64,000 nt of DNA from Benincasa hispida (GCF_009727055.1 NC_052359.1:25848365-25912364), one strand, 5' to 3'. Shown: positions 21,682-34,689, counted from the stretch's first letter. The notes: generated by a model from the letters alone, not told the origin. A program made the numbers and translations.

Positions 21682-22285
21682 TGTTGGACTGAAATGGTAT
21701 TTGGGCTGACTGAAACAAAACTATTTGGGCTTCAGTAGAAAGCCTGGCCCGAAACAAAAACAATACAACTGGAAGATTTTTAGCTAAAACAAAACTGTGT
21801 GCTAAAAGCACAATCCTCGTGAAGAATAATCTTCACCCTACCTGTTGATGGCCACGATTTACTTCAAGCACTCAGAGAATTAGAGGAGCTTTAATGACTA
21901 ACCCTAATTTTTTTTTCTTGCAGACGAAACCGGGAGAGAAAAGGGAAAAACAGAAGGAAAATGTGGCCGAAATTCTTCTAAACGATTGAGTGTCGAGGTA
22001 AATGATCAAGAAGGTAAAGAAGATGAAGGGAAGAAGAAGAACATCAAGAATTTTATGTGGTTCGGCCAAAGGAAGCCTACATCCATGGGAGAAGCTGATA
22101 ATTTTCTTTAATCGGGGAACTACAAAGAGTATTACAAGATCATTTTTTTTTTCTCTATAGCTATCTATCTCTCAAACTATTTTTTCTCTCTTGAATGTAC
22201 AAGTAGTTTACAAATGTATTTATAGACAACTTGTATAACTAATTTTAACAACCTTTGAAGTTGTTTTTCACTGCTTGTAATAACA
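21682..22285 (-). repeat. 5' LTR of the Copia element (604 bp)
   Basis: It matches 13629-14239 throughout, starts TGTTATTACAAG on the minus strand and ends CAGTCCAACA, one base before the PBS. A T-rich run at 22144-22152 corresponds to the longer run in the other LTR. Confidence 0.92.
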
Positions 22286-24139
22286 GTTTATTCTTCATTT
22301 CTGGAATTCTTCTCTGATTCTCATCTTTCTATTTCAATCTCATTGCTTTCTCCAATTTTTGTATGCGTTGAGTGCTTTTTCCTTTCCTTTTTTTTATCTA
22401 TGTTGATCGGCAAGTTGAAACATTATTTTGGTAGTAGTGATAATGTCATAATGAATGCATATGAAAAGCTATGGAAACAATTTTTCAACTATTTTATTCA
22501 TTCAATTAATTTTAGCATTAAAACTATTTTTTTAATTGATTAGTAAGTGCAAGATATGATTTTAGAAAATTAGGCCACTTTACCAATCCATTATGAAAAT
22601 AGTGTAATCGTACTCAGATGTGTTGATAGGTCAATCATTATAGTTCATAATCGCAAATGTAATTGAATTTCTTTGTACCATGTTTATTTTGAATTATAAA
22701 TTTATCATATTTATCGTCACCATTACCGTTTAAGGTTAAACGATAACGGTAACGATAATAATAATAATAACAGTAAATGTGACAAATTCATACTTCTTAT
22801 ACCGTAACATTAACAACAATGGTAATGATAAGAATATCGACTAGTGGGTCCCACGTAATTTTGAAACGCAATCAGATTGGTCACTCTCCATGCCTCAATA
22901 GAATTGCCTTCTTCAATTACAAACTTGGAAGTAAACTCTACATTTCATTATGATTATGGAGCATGGATAAAGACGCCCACTTTATATAGTACTATTGATT
23001 TATTATGTTTTTCTACTGTAAATATAGCTTTAACTATTTTAATTTGGAACAAGATATGATTCTTCTATATTTTACGTAATAGTTTGTTTATTTTCCATAA
23101 TTTTGCTAGCGTTTTCGGCTCTACAATTTGTCGATTAAAGATCTCTCCATTTTAGACCAACTTCATTTTTGTTTCTCCATTTCATGTATTTTTGCGAGTT
23201 ACCTTCTCCATTTCCAGTTTTCTTTCTGCAGTAAGTTTCGTTCCGTAGAGTATAGATCATTTTTCATATAATTTATTTCATAGTTTACATTCCGTCATTA
23301 ATATACATTATTTCACTTTAAGAAATTTTTCCAACCTTAAAAGACAATATTCATTATTGCTTCACCATATTTTAATCAAACTTTGATTTGATGGATACGT
23401 ATTTGACAAAGACCAATGATTAGGTGCACTTGAAGTTACACCTAATCTTCGTACTCCAATTTTCATCACACACAAAAATGATCATTTGTTAATTAATTTT
23501 TTTTTAAATAAAAATTGTGAAATGACAATTTTTTATTGGGTACAGTCGGGGCTATACAACCTAAATATTTTTCTAACAAAAACTTTACAGTTATTTTAGT
23601 TGTTAGTAAACGGGTCACGGAATGATTTTTATATATTTTTATGTTTGAATGATATATCCTTTAATTGCAAATTGAATTGATATAAACTGGGATTTGTATT
23701 ATTTATATTTCTAAATTAATGTTATATCATGTCTTGCAATTAAATTTGCAACTGAAAAATATATCTTTTGAATATAAACCTTAGTTTATATCACTTACGT
23801 TGATTTCAAAGTATTAGACGTCGGGTGGCATGATGGAATGTCCTTCCTTGAGTAACAACAGTGTCTGTGATGGAACGACTGGAGATTATAAGGAATTTGA
23901 CTCCGGTGCTCGATATTTATTTTGTCCAATGAATTTTACGTGTTATATGCTTATATAATTGAACAGAGATCAAAATGTATCTAGTTTCATATATAATTCT
24001 TATAGATCTACCTTATTTACGTCCATATACATATGCATACGTATACAGACATACATATACATATATACCCACATACATACATATATGTACACACATAATC
24101 AATCATATATTACAAGTATATAGTTCTCATAAACTATAT
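22286..24139. other. Intergenic DNA, no gene recognised
   Basis: This is AT-rich DNA without a supportable coding region. 22726-22830 holds ACGGTAACGATAATAATA-like sequence with a partial inverted match around 22700. 24030-24115 is a degenerate CATA/TACA microsatellite. Confidence 0.6.
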
Positions 24140-25347
24140 TGATAGCACAAAAAATGTGCTATCTTGTTCCACTTAATTCGAGATGTTCCTAAGTTTTATG
24201 TGTTTATTTCATGATTTTCCAGATTTCAAGTAGTTAAGACGTAGATCTGAGTGTTGATGATAAAATGGAGTCAAAACAAGTCAAGACGGAGATCAAATGG
24301 CATCGACTAGGAAAGAGAAGTTGAAATCACATAATCGCCATTGAGGGCATGGGGTAGCTACCCTGTCAGACGCCTCCCTCGGCGCCGAGAGACAGAGAGC
24401 AATGTTTCCTGGATTGCATTAAGCATCAAAATATGGACGCGCGCACACACGCTGCAGCGCCAGCCTGATAGTGCAGTAAGAGCCGCCCACCCGAGGCCTA
24501 ATTTCCACCCAACGCCGCAGTGCCAACTCGACTTTTATAAATATCATTCTATCGCAATAGTGTTTTTTGAACTCCGGATCCAGCCAACTTTTCCTGCTTT
24601 CTTCTCTGTTTTCTACTTTTCTTTAGTCCTTTTATGTACTCAAACGATTCTTCCTTAATCATCATATCGATTATGAGCTATGTAATTTTAGCTTAGGCAT
24701 AGGGTGATTTTTCCCCATTGTTGTAGACTTATGACATTTATTATCGCTTTATTATAATTTCATAAATTGTCTTCGGATTCTTTCACTATGTTGAATGAGA
24801 AGCAATAGGTTAGGTTAGTTTATAAATCATTTAGATGAGTATTGTTCTAACCAACCTATAATAGAATCAATCGAATATTTAATTAAGGTTGTTCCTGTTA
24901 CCTAACTTAGCCCTATATTTTAATGTAATTAGGTCAACTTAAATTTGCATGTTGTTCGTTTATTTAAATTGGGCTAATTAGTTGATTAGGTCCAATTAAC
25001 TGACCATTCCAATTAAATTGATTATGTATAAACAATTGTTTGACTCTAATAATGAGAATTCTATGATCAAATGCATCGAATAGAAAAATTCAACAATAAC
25101 CCAAGCTAGGTTTTCTCAAATTAATTTCAATGCTTTATTTTATTTTATGAATTTATATTTATTTGCTACAAAAAATAAATTTCAAAAACCCTCATTCGGT
25201 TACATTCGGGCTGAAAACACTTTAATTAAGAATTTCAAGATCTCCCTGTGTTCGACCCGAACTTGTCACTATAACTAGAAGTTTTTTGTGGTGGATGCGA
25301 TTAAATTATTTGGTCCACGTTTAAACGTTGAAATTCGCTCTGACCAA
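24140..25347 (+). mobile_element. Athila-type LTR (about 1.2 kb), 5' LTR
   Basis: It begins TGATAGCACAAAA and is followed after 25347 by an Athila-type primer binding site. The block near 25250 (CTGTGTTCGACCCGA) is a common feature of Athila LTR 3' ends. Short open frames inside it are not genes. A truncated gag follows. Confidence 0.75.
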
Positions 25348-25350
25348 ATT

Positions 25351-25368
25351 GGTGTCGTTGTCGGGGAG
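25351..25368 (+). other. Primer binding site, Athila type
   Basis: TGGTGTCGTTGTCGGGGA differs at a few positions from the TGGCGCCGTTGCCGGGGA site typical of Athila/Calypso elements, which is matched to tRNA-Asp by family knowledge. The changes are all C to T, as expected from cytosine deamination. Confidence 0.8.
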
Positions 25369-25504
25369 TCAAGTAGTTTTTTTTAAGGGTTTTCGGTTCT
25401 TTGTTTGTTCTTGATTCTTTTTCTTTCTTTGCATCACTTACCCGAGACCACAAGCATTGAGTTAAAAATCTATCTCATTCACTTATTATCTACTTTTTTG
25501 GACG

Positions 25505-25990
25505 TGCAGGTGAGGACCCACACAAGTACCTGAAGGACATCCACATCTTGTATAGTGGAATGCACCTTCACAATGTACTTAGGAGCAGCTTAACGTAGAG
25601 TCTTTTTGTTCTCTCTAAAGGATGACGTGAAGGATTGGTTGTATTATCTACCATGGGTGCACCACCACCTATACAGAGATGAAAAAGAGGTTTCTGGATA
25701 AATTTGTTTCAGTATCTAGAGCTACTAGAATAAGGAAAGAGATTTACAGCACCCTACAGGGGCATGGAGATTGATTATTCAATTAGTGGGAGAGATTTAA
25801 GCACATCCCAATCATCAAATCATAGATCACCTACTGAATCACTGCTTTTATGAAGGATTACTACAGTAGGACAAAAGTAATATCGATATAGTTACAAGTG
25901 GAGCACTTATGAACAAAACCCCCTCTGAAGTTATGGAGCACATTTCCACCATGGCTGAAAATAACCAGCCATTTAGAACCAGAGATCACA
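25505..25990 (+). pseudogene. Athila gag fragment, frameshifted
   Basis: Pieces in different frames read EDPHKYLKDIHIL, then FSLKDDVKDWLYYLP, then a stretch equivalent to the RATRIRKEIYSTLQGHG block, and finally SGALMNKTPSEVMEHISTMA. These are the conserved order of Athila gag. Stops such as the TAG near 25596 break every frame. Spacing from the PBS is short, so the N-terminus is reduced. The element ends near 26000-26050, where a minus-strand Copia leader begins. Confidence 0.8.
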
Positions 25991-26049
25991 TTTTTCAATC
26001 AACCACATCTTCGTAAAAATGTTGATGAACCGAGAAAAATTGTCTCAAA

Positions 26050-27008
26050 TCCTTAAAACTAAAGCTAACTATAAATAAACCAAGGAGTCACTGGTTCAAA
26101 CAAGCAAACCGAGTCTTGAACTGTCCGAGCGAAGCAACGCGTCTCCACTGATCGTGTTCCAAACTTCCCCACAATCGTCTACACGAAAGAACAAACGCTT
26201 TGCTCAATCATTTACCTACGCTTCTAGAGCTAAACGATTATTTAACAACAATCATGTACCTTTACTATGCGATAAAGCACGAGGTACGAGATCGTGCAAC
26301 GCGCTCTGCATAACGCAAGCCTTATACGATTGTCTAAATGACAATGGTGCGGTGAAGCACGATCGTCTAAACGATCGCTAAGCGAGCTCCTTCGTATCGT
26401 ATACCGTGTGATCGTGTAATCAGTAACTATGCGATGAGCTATGCTAACCACACGATCATTTAGTGCGAACCTTCTTCTAAATGATGAGCATCATATGCTT
26501 CCACTACGATCGTCTACCTCCAGTGTCTATGTGATCAAGCAACTAACTTTACACGATAGAGTAAATGATTTACCCCATCATTTAGCATTAGCTAAACGAT
26601 GATTTAGTAAATACTACACGATCGTATAGAAAAATCTACACGATCGTTTAGTTAAATCCCAATGATCGTTCACCTCAGGCTACACGACACGACCAAACTC
26701 TTGGTCTTCTTCTTCGCTAAGAACCACATCTCCATGCTTCGCAACTTCCTCACGAATGACTCGACTAACTCAAACACTTTAAATTACAGACTCGATTTCA
26801 TGTTAATTATGCCAAGAAAAACAGGGGCCCTTATAAATTAACACTTTGTAATTTAAAGAAATCTTTAAACAGAGGCAATTAGACCTGTAAACATCCATCA
26901 ACGTCATCCACAAACACATTTAACAATTAAACGCAATGCAGAAAAACCCACCACGACTATAAAAGAAGTTCAAAACATAAGTGAAATTTGGAATATCAGA
27001 ATAACCTG
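26050..27008 (-). other. Leader region of a minus-strand Copia element
   Basis: This non-coding stretch lies just inside the PBS of the Copia LTR at 27023. The part at 26100-26690 is full of variants of AAACGATCG and CACGATCG. The part at 26800-27000 is AT-rich. No gag or pol follows, so the element is cut off near 26050, where the Athila gag fragment begins. Confidence 0.6.
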
Positions 27009-27020
27009 GCTCTGATACCA
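27009..27020 (-). other. Primer binding site (initiator Met tRNA type)
   Basis: The minus strand reads TGGTATCAGAGC followed by CAGGTT, the classic plant Copia PBS. It lies three bases inside the LTR end at 27023. Confidence 0.93.
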
Positions 27021-27701
27021 ATTGAAGGAAATCAGACACGAGGATTTTCATGAGCAGCGGAAGGATTGTTCCAAATGTTAATCGTATATGAACATTAATA
27101 ATTACAATACACGAATGGAAACAAAAAGGCTATGCACAAATCAAAATTACAACATGCTTTATTAAACGATCAAGGGAAAGAATACACACACCTTTGAAGA
27201 CTCATCTTCAATGCCTTTGATCATGAACGCTCGTTCACAGCAAGACAGCAACACGAACACTCAAACACTTCAACCGCTACATTGCACAATCACAACGAAC
27301 TCGAACAAAGCGATCACCAAGGTCACAAACACAACAGACTCCACACGAACACCACAAACGTCTTCCAACTAACCTCGACAGTGTCGAGTTGAGTATGCCA
27401 CCACCACAGTGGTTACCTTGGTATTCTCGGTGTGAGAATCCACAAATGTGGGCTCTTTGTGGATTTGGTTAGAGGACGAGACCAGAGGAGAATAATCCGA
27501 TTGAGCAAGTGGGAGATTGAAGTGTCTATCGTATAGATGATGCCCAATCATTTAACAAAAACTATGCAATCGTTTAGCAGAAGTTGCATGATTGTTTAGC
27601 TCATCGGCCAGCTGAGTGTCTATCGTGTAGAAACATTCACGATTGTCTAGTCTCTTCAGGCCGTCATTTAGTAAATCGTATTTACTTGACAGGGACGCAA
27701 T

Positions 27702-29044
27702 CATTTTGAATGTCCTTTTCTTGCCTGAAATACTTCATGAACTTCTATCATCTCGTTATTTATTATCGCAATTACCTTTTTGTTATCAGCATCATTCTTA
27801 CTTCTCTAAAAAAAATAAATAAATAAAAATAAAAAAAAGGGAGATTGCGATAATGAATTTTGTTTTGTTTAAAATAATTTGACCCTCTCTCTGTTTGTTT
27901 ACAACGATTAAGGCATAGGATTGCAGAGATGTTACATGAAGTAGCAAATTATCTCACTCCGTCACTGCAATACAAAGAAAATAGATCGCCGCAAAGATGG
28001 ATGTGTCAATACACAATGCGGGCGACAATGCAAACTTGGGGGTGTATTCTTCCTTATCTTTATTTCAAATTTTGCGCTATCACATCGCATGTTAGTTTAA
28101 AAGTTTTATCACCGTATCCTCTTTCATTACCGCATTCATTTGACATAGATAAATTTAGTAAGTTACCGCATGTTGTTTTTTTGCCAAGTATAATTTCAAT
28201 GATAAAAAATATGCTTCTATTTCTTTCGTATATATTAGAGTCATCTTAACTTTAAGATCATCACCTCATAAAATATTTCTAGAAGTTAGGGGTTTGTTAG
28301 CTTTCTTTCAAACTCTCTTTACGAAACTTCCTAAGAACATCGCATGACTTATTTCAATCTTTTGGCAATGAGGACATTGTCGCATTTTAAATTTAGGGGT
28401 GAATATTTCGACCTTGCTATTTTATATAAAAAAAAAAAAGGAAAAATTTTGAGATAATAACTCCACTGTCATCGCAATGGGAAACCTATGTTGATAAGAT
28501 TAAAGTTGTGAACGACACTTACCCATAGTTGGATGTCCGCATGACACACGTGGGGGCAAGCCAAAACGAAAGTAAGTCACCAGGATCAACGTATAAATAA
28601 ATGACCACAACTCTGCTCCCAAGTAGGTATGAGTTTAGTCTGAGAAAGAGTGTATTGCTCATAGTTGGATGTTCGCATGACACACGTGGGGGCAAGCCAA
28701 AACGAAGGCAAGGCCTTTGGATCAGTGCAATTCAGAAAAAAAATAATATGTCATGAAATATGCAAGGATAAAATCATTTGACACCCCGGTGAAAATTTTT
28801 TCTTTTAAAAATAAATCATGCTATGTTCTGGAAATTAGTAAAGTCCTTTTGAAAGTTAAGCTTGCAGTCCCTAGGTCTTAGAAATATTTCAAGAAGAGAC
28901 TTGAATAAGGCTTAAGGAAACTTTGGTATATAGGATTTGAACGAAGTATCCTTGAGAAATCTAGTAAAAGGACATTGTGGTTGACTTGCTAAAGGAAGTC
29001 TTTAGTTTATGCTTGAGGACAAGCATTGTTTAAATTTGGGGGTG
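27702..29044 (+). other. 3' internal region of an Athila-like element (truncated)
   Basis: This is non-coding sequence upstream of the PPT and LTR. It contains the doubled motif at 28524-28570 and 28660-28706, which differ at one position in the core, each with GCATGACACACGTGGGGGC. An A-rich stretch lies at 27808-27840. No coding remnant is left, so the 5' part of the element is missing. Confidence 0.7.
29032..29044 (+). other. Polypurine tract of the Athila-like element
   Basis: AAATTTGGGGGTG immediately precedes the LTR start TGATAACGGGC. It is identical to the tract at 3056-3068 on the other strand. Confidence 0.85.
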
Positions 29045-30700
29045 TGATAACGGGCAGAAATGCACGTTATCATAGTGCTAAGTTCTTAAACAATGTTGGC
29101 TTGCATTGATAAAACATGTTAAATTGCATCCATTAAGCATCAATTTCATAATATTACTGTCGCATGCGTTCATCGCATTAGAACAGTTGATTTTTGTATT
29201 TTTTGTGCAGAATATGTGATAATGCAAGGCAGAAATTGCGATCATAGAAAATCATTGTTTGAGTGCAACATCATCGCAATGCTTTACGGTGATCGTGTTC
29301 GCAAATATTTGTCCGAAAAGGATTGTCGCGACTTGGTCAGTAGAAGATGGTTGGCGTATCTGGGTGAAAGGCTAATTAATCACAATGGGACAGAAAGCTG
29401 ATGATAGTCGAATCCGAATTAAGTTGACAACCGATAACAATCACAAGTACCTTCAGCTTTTCGGTGACAAATATTCAGCACATCGGTCAGGAATTAAAGC
29501 AGTCCCATCTGTACAATCATGAGAGAGAAGCCGACTTTCACCGTGGATCTTTTATAAATACCAAGGGCATCCTTCAGAAAAGAGGTTGATCAGTTAATCA
29601 GTTCGCACGTCCTTGTTCATAGTTTTCTTTCGTTTTAAGGCGGACGCAAGAGAGGAGGTTGTACCGATAGATCATTCTGTTAAGCTTGGGAGAGCATCGA
29701 AAGCTTCAAGGATAGAGAGAGGGCTGACGCCTGCGGAAGCGGGAACAACTTTGGAACCAAATAGAGATTTACAGTGTAAAAGTCTCGGTCAGCAAGGACT
29801 TGCTACCAGGCTCTCTACCATTAACTTCTATTGTTATTTTGTACTGCACTCATTTATAAAAATGGAATTTCCTTCTCTATATCTGTTCACTCTATGTTAT
29901 TTACGCATGAGTAGCTAACTCTGTTGAATGGGTTGAGAAGCATTGAACTAGCAAAACTAGGGAATCTTCATACTATGCGATCATCTTGTATTATGTAGGG
30001 TTCATTCGTCCATTAAAGATATTCGGGAGGGTAGTCTAAGGATAGGATCTAGGCTTAGGAAGGTCAGGTTAGAATCTAGGCTTGGGAGAGTTAGATTAGA
30101 ACGCATAATCAAGAGATAGGAGTTTAGGGATTAGCACTATTTGTTATCAACGTATCGCATGCATCCTAGAGATAAGATATGATTATATGCTGTCACCTTG
30201 TCTTTATGCATTTTGCATCATCGCATGGGAAAAGAGTAGAAACTTAGGGATAAGCTCTATGGACACTTTTTCATTCAACACATGCGTCCTAGACTTAGGA
30301 GCATCGCATTTGCATTGGAAAATGACTTGTTGTACATGTTTGTAGCATGATCGCATAGTTTAACGCATTCCCATGTAACGTTAGCTAAAGATCTTCTCAA
30401 CTCGTTCATCCGCATACACAGCGCATCTATCACACAACTGACTTTTCTCAAATCCGCTGCATTTGTTTATTTTTCATTAACGCAATCAACAACACACCCA
30501 TTAATTTAGTTACCGATTACCACAAAGTTTTCATAAAAATTACTATCACAATCTATTTTCATAAATCTCTGTGTTCAACCTTGGACTTACCAGGAAACTC
30601 AGTGGAATTTACACTTGGATTTCGTTGAGGAAACTTGAGTGCACAACGCAATTTTCCCATCGCATATCATCCATAATTCACTTCATAAAATCAAGCGTCA
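29045..30700 (+). mobile_element. Athila-like 3' LTR, family A (1656 bp)
   Basis: It starts TGATAACGGGCAG and ends CAAGCGTCA, where family B Copia LTR sequence resumes. It aligns along its length with 58709-60388, for example AATGGGACAGAAAGCTGATG at both and AACGCATAATCAAGAGATAG at both. The family is rich in the tetramer CGCA/GCAT. Confidence 0.88.
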
Positions 30701-31955
30701 TATACAGGATAACCTACCATAGTATTCTTATAACCTATAGTTTTAATATTTCATCTCATGAAACATATAAACCATAGTTCTTTTATATTATATGGTCTTT
30801 AATGTAAATCTCATTTACATTAATCCTCTACTAGATGTTTCTCATACATCATACCGATCATATCATATATAATCGAATTACTTCTTATCAATTTGAACAT
30901 TTCAAATTAACACCAAGAAATGATTTTGAACTTGAATTCATTGAGCTACCAAGGGGGCTTTATGAACTTGTAGCTCAAAGCTCCAACGGTACGTAAATAA
31001 CTGACTAAACTCTTTAATCATGGGATCCACCATTCGTTAACTGTCAGACACTCCACTAAAGACCGACAGCTGAACTCTCCTTACTAAAAATATATTATGT
31101 GTCCATCTTAACCAATTAACAGTGCGGTAACCCTTCACAGATCGCTCGTAAGTACAACTCCGCCAATAACCATTATGCCCCTGTAGTTACATCTAACTCC
31201 TTAAGTACCACTAATCCCTCTAATGAACATAAGTCATAGTCCTATATAATTGAGTCCTCTCTTTCAAAGAGAAGCTGTGGCCACTATGTTCAAGCCCTGG
31301 AATCAGCCTTTAGGGAGCAATCTATTTACTTACCTCTGTTTCGAAGAAGGAGTGAATTCCATCTTGTGTAACTAAGTTCCTAGCTCCCAAATCAAACAAG
31401 TCCCCAAAAGGATAGGCATGTTGAGTTGGCAATCTGGCCACTCTCACCCATACTAATTAAATGACCGCCCACAATGGCAGGAGTTCCCAAAATACTCAGG
31501 ATTGAGGTCATGTCACCTATGGTCGTTTAGGTGAGATGTAAGTCTCCAGTATCAATGACGTTATATACAGAGACGAATCATCTCGTGGTCCGATCATATA
31601 CAAACTCTTTGTATAGGACACCCCCGCTCGTATGTCTCCATATGAATGGTCAGGATCTACCATCTATAGTAGTTTACAACACTTGCAAACCTCTACAAAG
31701 CGGGTCGTATCCGTAATGTCACCAGGATCAGGTATCCCACCTTAATCCTTATACTACAGACCTATTTAGGTTATCTCTTAAGGAATGATCCACTTGTATA
31801 TCTATTATACATGCTTAAGTTTACTTACGATAACCATGGAGCTTTGTTTATTGGATATGAGTAAATACTAGAAAAAATAACTCTTATTTTTTTCATAACA
31901 ATGTGTATATATTACACAACGAGACTCCAGGAGAATTAGGACACCAATTCCAACA

Positions 31956-32245
31956 CGAGGGAGGGTTGCAACACTGCCCTCAAGGGCAATTTGGTCATTT
32001 TAACATCTTTACTCAATATGGTGCATCCAACTCTCGTTTTTGCTTCTTTTTGGCTCGATTTTCATCGGAACAACACAGTTGCTCTCTAAGATCGATTTAC
32101 CTACAAATAAGACAATTAAAGCATAAGAATTATTCAAAGCAATAGGATTAAGAACATAAAATTAGCTCTTTTTGAGAGGTAATAGAAGGTACGTTGTAGC
32201 TGAGGATACGATTCAGATGGATTCTTAAGTGAACAAACTCAACAT
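31956..32245. other. Flank between two Copia LTRs, no gene seen
   Basis: This unique-looking sequence includes CTCAAGGGCAATTTGGTCAT. No coding region is supported. It ends with the target site AACAT of the next LTR. Confidence 0.5.
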
Positions 32246-34356
32246 TGTTGGGTTTTATGTCCTGAAACTCGTGGTTTGTAAATAATACACTTATTTTGTT
32301 ATCATTAAAGATGTTCTTGAGGTTTTATTCAATAAAGTTGTTATTGAATGTATGAATTGTCCATTTCGTGTTAGAAAGAACCTAAATCTAGTAAACTAAA
32401 GATCCATGGCTATTATATGAATACTTGAACTTTATGTGGCAACATAAAGATGGATGAAGTTTGAGTAAATAGCCAAAAAGATCTATAGTATATGAATAAG
32501 GTTGGGTGTCTTATTCTGGTAACACCATCAAATGTAGTCCACTCTGTAGTTGTTACAATTTGTTGTAAAGCGCTACAAACGAAGTGATCTCTATTTGTTC
32601 ATGAGGAGTAGGGGCATCCTATAAAATGAGTTTATATAAGATCGGACAAGGAAATAAGTCACTCTTACTTTATAACGTTGTTTATTGTTTAAGACTGACT
32701 ATTTCAAAGCGATGACCTAGGTAACTTGACCTTAATCCTGAGCTAACTATGAGTTCCTGTTTATTCAGGATTAACCTTAGATTTGCATGGGTAAGGGTTG
32801 GCTCAACAAAGCCCTGTTCAATAAGCCTCCCATTTCAAGGGTAAGATCGGGTAAATAGCTGGGGACATAGGGTGCAAGACAAAATTCACTCCTACCTGCT
32901 TGTAGAGATAGTAGAAAGGTTGTTCCCTTAAGTGCTAAATCCGAATCTCGAACAAGGGTCCCTACCCTCTAATTGGCTCGAGAGTGACTCGGTTTAGTGA
33001 TTGGATCACAAACCAATTGTTCATTAGAGGGTCATCGAGACTTAAGGAATAAAATGTAATCTTGGAGGTAAAATAGCTTTTGACCCAACCGTTATTACGA
33101 ACAACCTGTGAAGGGTTAACCTACTAATCATGGTTATATCGAATGGATACAATATATCGATATTGAGGGGAGTGCAACTACTGGGCTTTAGCGAAGTAAC
33201 CCAATAGTTAAAAAATGGTGGTTAATACTTAGGTTAAAGAGTTTAGCTGGTTAATCTCGGATCATTGGAGCCCATGATATGTAGGTTCATGAGGTCCCCC
33301 TACTAGCTCATATCAGACTAAACCTTAGAACAGTGTGACGAATGAATTTGAAGTTTCAAACTCGATTTTTGAAGCAAAGCGTTAAATATATATAATATAT
33401 TTAACCTAATAATTGTGAATTAAACATAAAGAGAGAGAAAATATAAGATATTTAAATATCAAGATTATGAACAGGGAATCATATTGATTGGGATTAGTGT
33501 TGGATTTAATATTAAATTAAATTAATTTAATATTAAATTAATTTAATTTAATTTTTAATTAATTATTTAATATTAGTTTAATTTTAAAATTAACTATTAG
33601 AATTAATTTTAAAGTTAATTATTAGAATTAATTTTAAAATAAATAAAATTGGTCAAAATTGCAATGAACATCAAAGTTGACTAGGTCAAAATTGTATAAA
33701 AAGTCAAAATTGTTGACTAGGTAAAAAATGCAATGAAAGTCAAAATATTGATTTTTTACTTTGAAAGTCAAAAAGTAAAAATTGTTAAGTTTGGACTTTG
33801 AGAGTCAAACTTTGACCTTTGACCAAGTTAGTGGAAGGATCCACCAATTATGAGTAGGAAATTCCAACATTTGCATTGCTAAGTGTTATCTTCAATTGAA
33901 GGTACTTACCCCACTAATCCCACTTTGAATTAGTGGATATTTTAGTGTCAAATTCTCATCAAACTCAAAATTGCATGTTTTGTATGAAATAGCCTTTAAA
34001 AGGAAGAGATTTATGTTTTTTAGAACTCTTGGTGAAGGGGAATTTTATGAGATTATTTAATAATCTCAACCCTTATTTTCTCTCAAATACTTACCATTTT
34101 CCTCTCCAAATTAGTCATTCACAAGATCCCACCATTCCATTCTAAGACTGGAGAATAGTCTGAAAGACTCTCATGGTTGTTTACGAACCGTTCATCAGGT
34201 GATTGAAGTTGATTTGGAGAAGATTTGAGTCTACAAAGGTTGTATATCTTCTTTCCCTTTATACTTGTTTTACCTACATGCTTATTCTTTGAAATTAACC
34301 TAATTAGAGTACTTTAGATTCGTATTTCTTCCGCTGCACATGTGTTCGATCCATCA
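32246..34356 (+). mobile_element. Solo Copia LTR, family C (2111 bp)
   Basis: It begins TGTTGGGTTTTATG and ends GATCCATCA. The flanks AACAT (32241-32245) and GACAT (34357-34361) match at four of five bases. Neither PBS nor PPT adjoins it, so it is a solo LTR. It is related to 56158-57855, sharing for example TACTTGAACTTTATGTGG and CTTATTCTGGTAACAC. A stretch of alternating TTAATTTAATATTAAAT at 33500-33650 is palindromic simple sequence. Confidence 0.8.
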
Positions 34357-34689
34357 GACATGTCTTTACATCCTCTAATTGCCTAGTAGACAAATCCCAA
34401 ACAAGAGAGGTAAGCTCAGATAAACAACTTCTAAGCTCATGAATTTCTCTTATCTTTTCTTCATCTTGTTGAGCTGCTTACCTCTTAAAAACCACATAAT
34501 AGATGCACCAATCATCGTCTACTATGATAGAACAAGTAGACACAAAGAAAAAGGATATTTATTTTTTTTGGGTTTTTAAAGTTTACAAGACAAATTTAAC
34601 AAAGAGAAATAATTAGATCTCAAACGACACAAATTTTAATGGATGAAAGAATGGGCGTCGTAAACTGATAGACTGGAGATTTGTCGTAG
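34357..34689. other. Flanking DNA, no gene seen
   Basis: This is AT-rich sequence between the family C solo LTR and the Athila-type LTR block. No coding region is recognised. Confidence 0.5.

Larger units (their letters stand above)
13629..22285 (-). mobile_element. Ty1/Copia retrotransposon with both LTRs, nested insertions inside
   Basis: The element runs on the minus strand: 5' LTR 22285-21682, PBS 21680-21668, gag-protease, integrase, RT, RNase H, PPT about 14260-14240, 3' LTR 14239-13629. Both LTRs begin TGTTA and end in CCAACA. Flanking five-base sites GTTCA (13624-13628) and GTTTA (22286-22290) match at four of five positions and look like the target duplication. Two later insertions, 14865-16556 and about 16975-18652, account for 3.4 kb. 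The remaining length of about 5.3 kb is normal for Copia. In a stretch of about 150 bp the two LTRs differ at roughly one base in ten by eye, so the insertion is old. Confidence 0.9.
27023..31955 (-). mobile_element. Copia 5' LTR, family B, split by a 3 kb insertion
   Basis: Read on the minus strand, the LTR starts TGTTGGAATTGGTGTCC at 31955 and runs to about 30701. It resumes at about 27701 and ends GATTTCCTTCA at 27023. Both halves match the complete family copy at 50775-52984 in order, for example the block with GTTTACAACACTTGCAAACC at about 31673. The middle is occupied by an Athila-like fragment (27702-30700). About 210 bp of the LTR, equivalent to roughly 52000-52210 in the other copy, are missing at the insertion point. 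Confidence 0.88.

Noticed and set aside
24341..24658. 105-residue open frame
   Set aside because: It lies wholly inside the Athila-type LTR 24140-25347 and has no recognisable domain.
26100..26690. AACGATCG repeats considered as CRISPR or integrase sites
   Set aside because: Spacing is irregular, and the words lie in a Copia leader and LTR of a plant genome.
27009..27020. tRNA-like sequence TGGTATCAGAGC taken as a tRNA gene
   Set aside because: Only the 3' end complement is present. It is a retrotransposon primer binding site.
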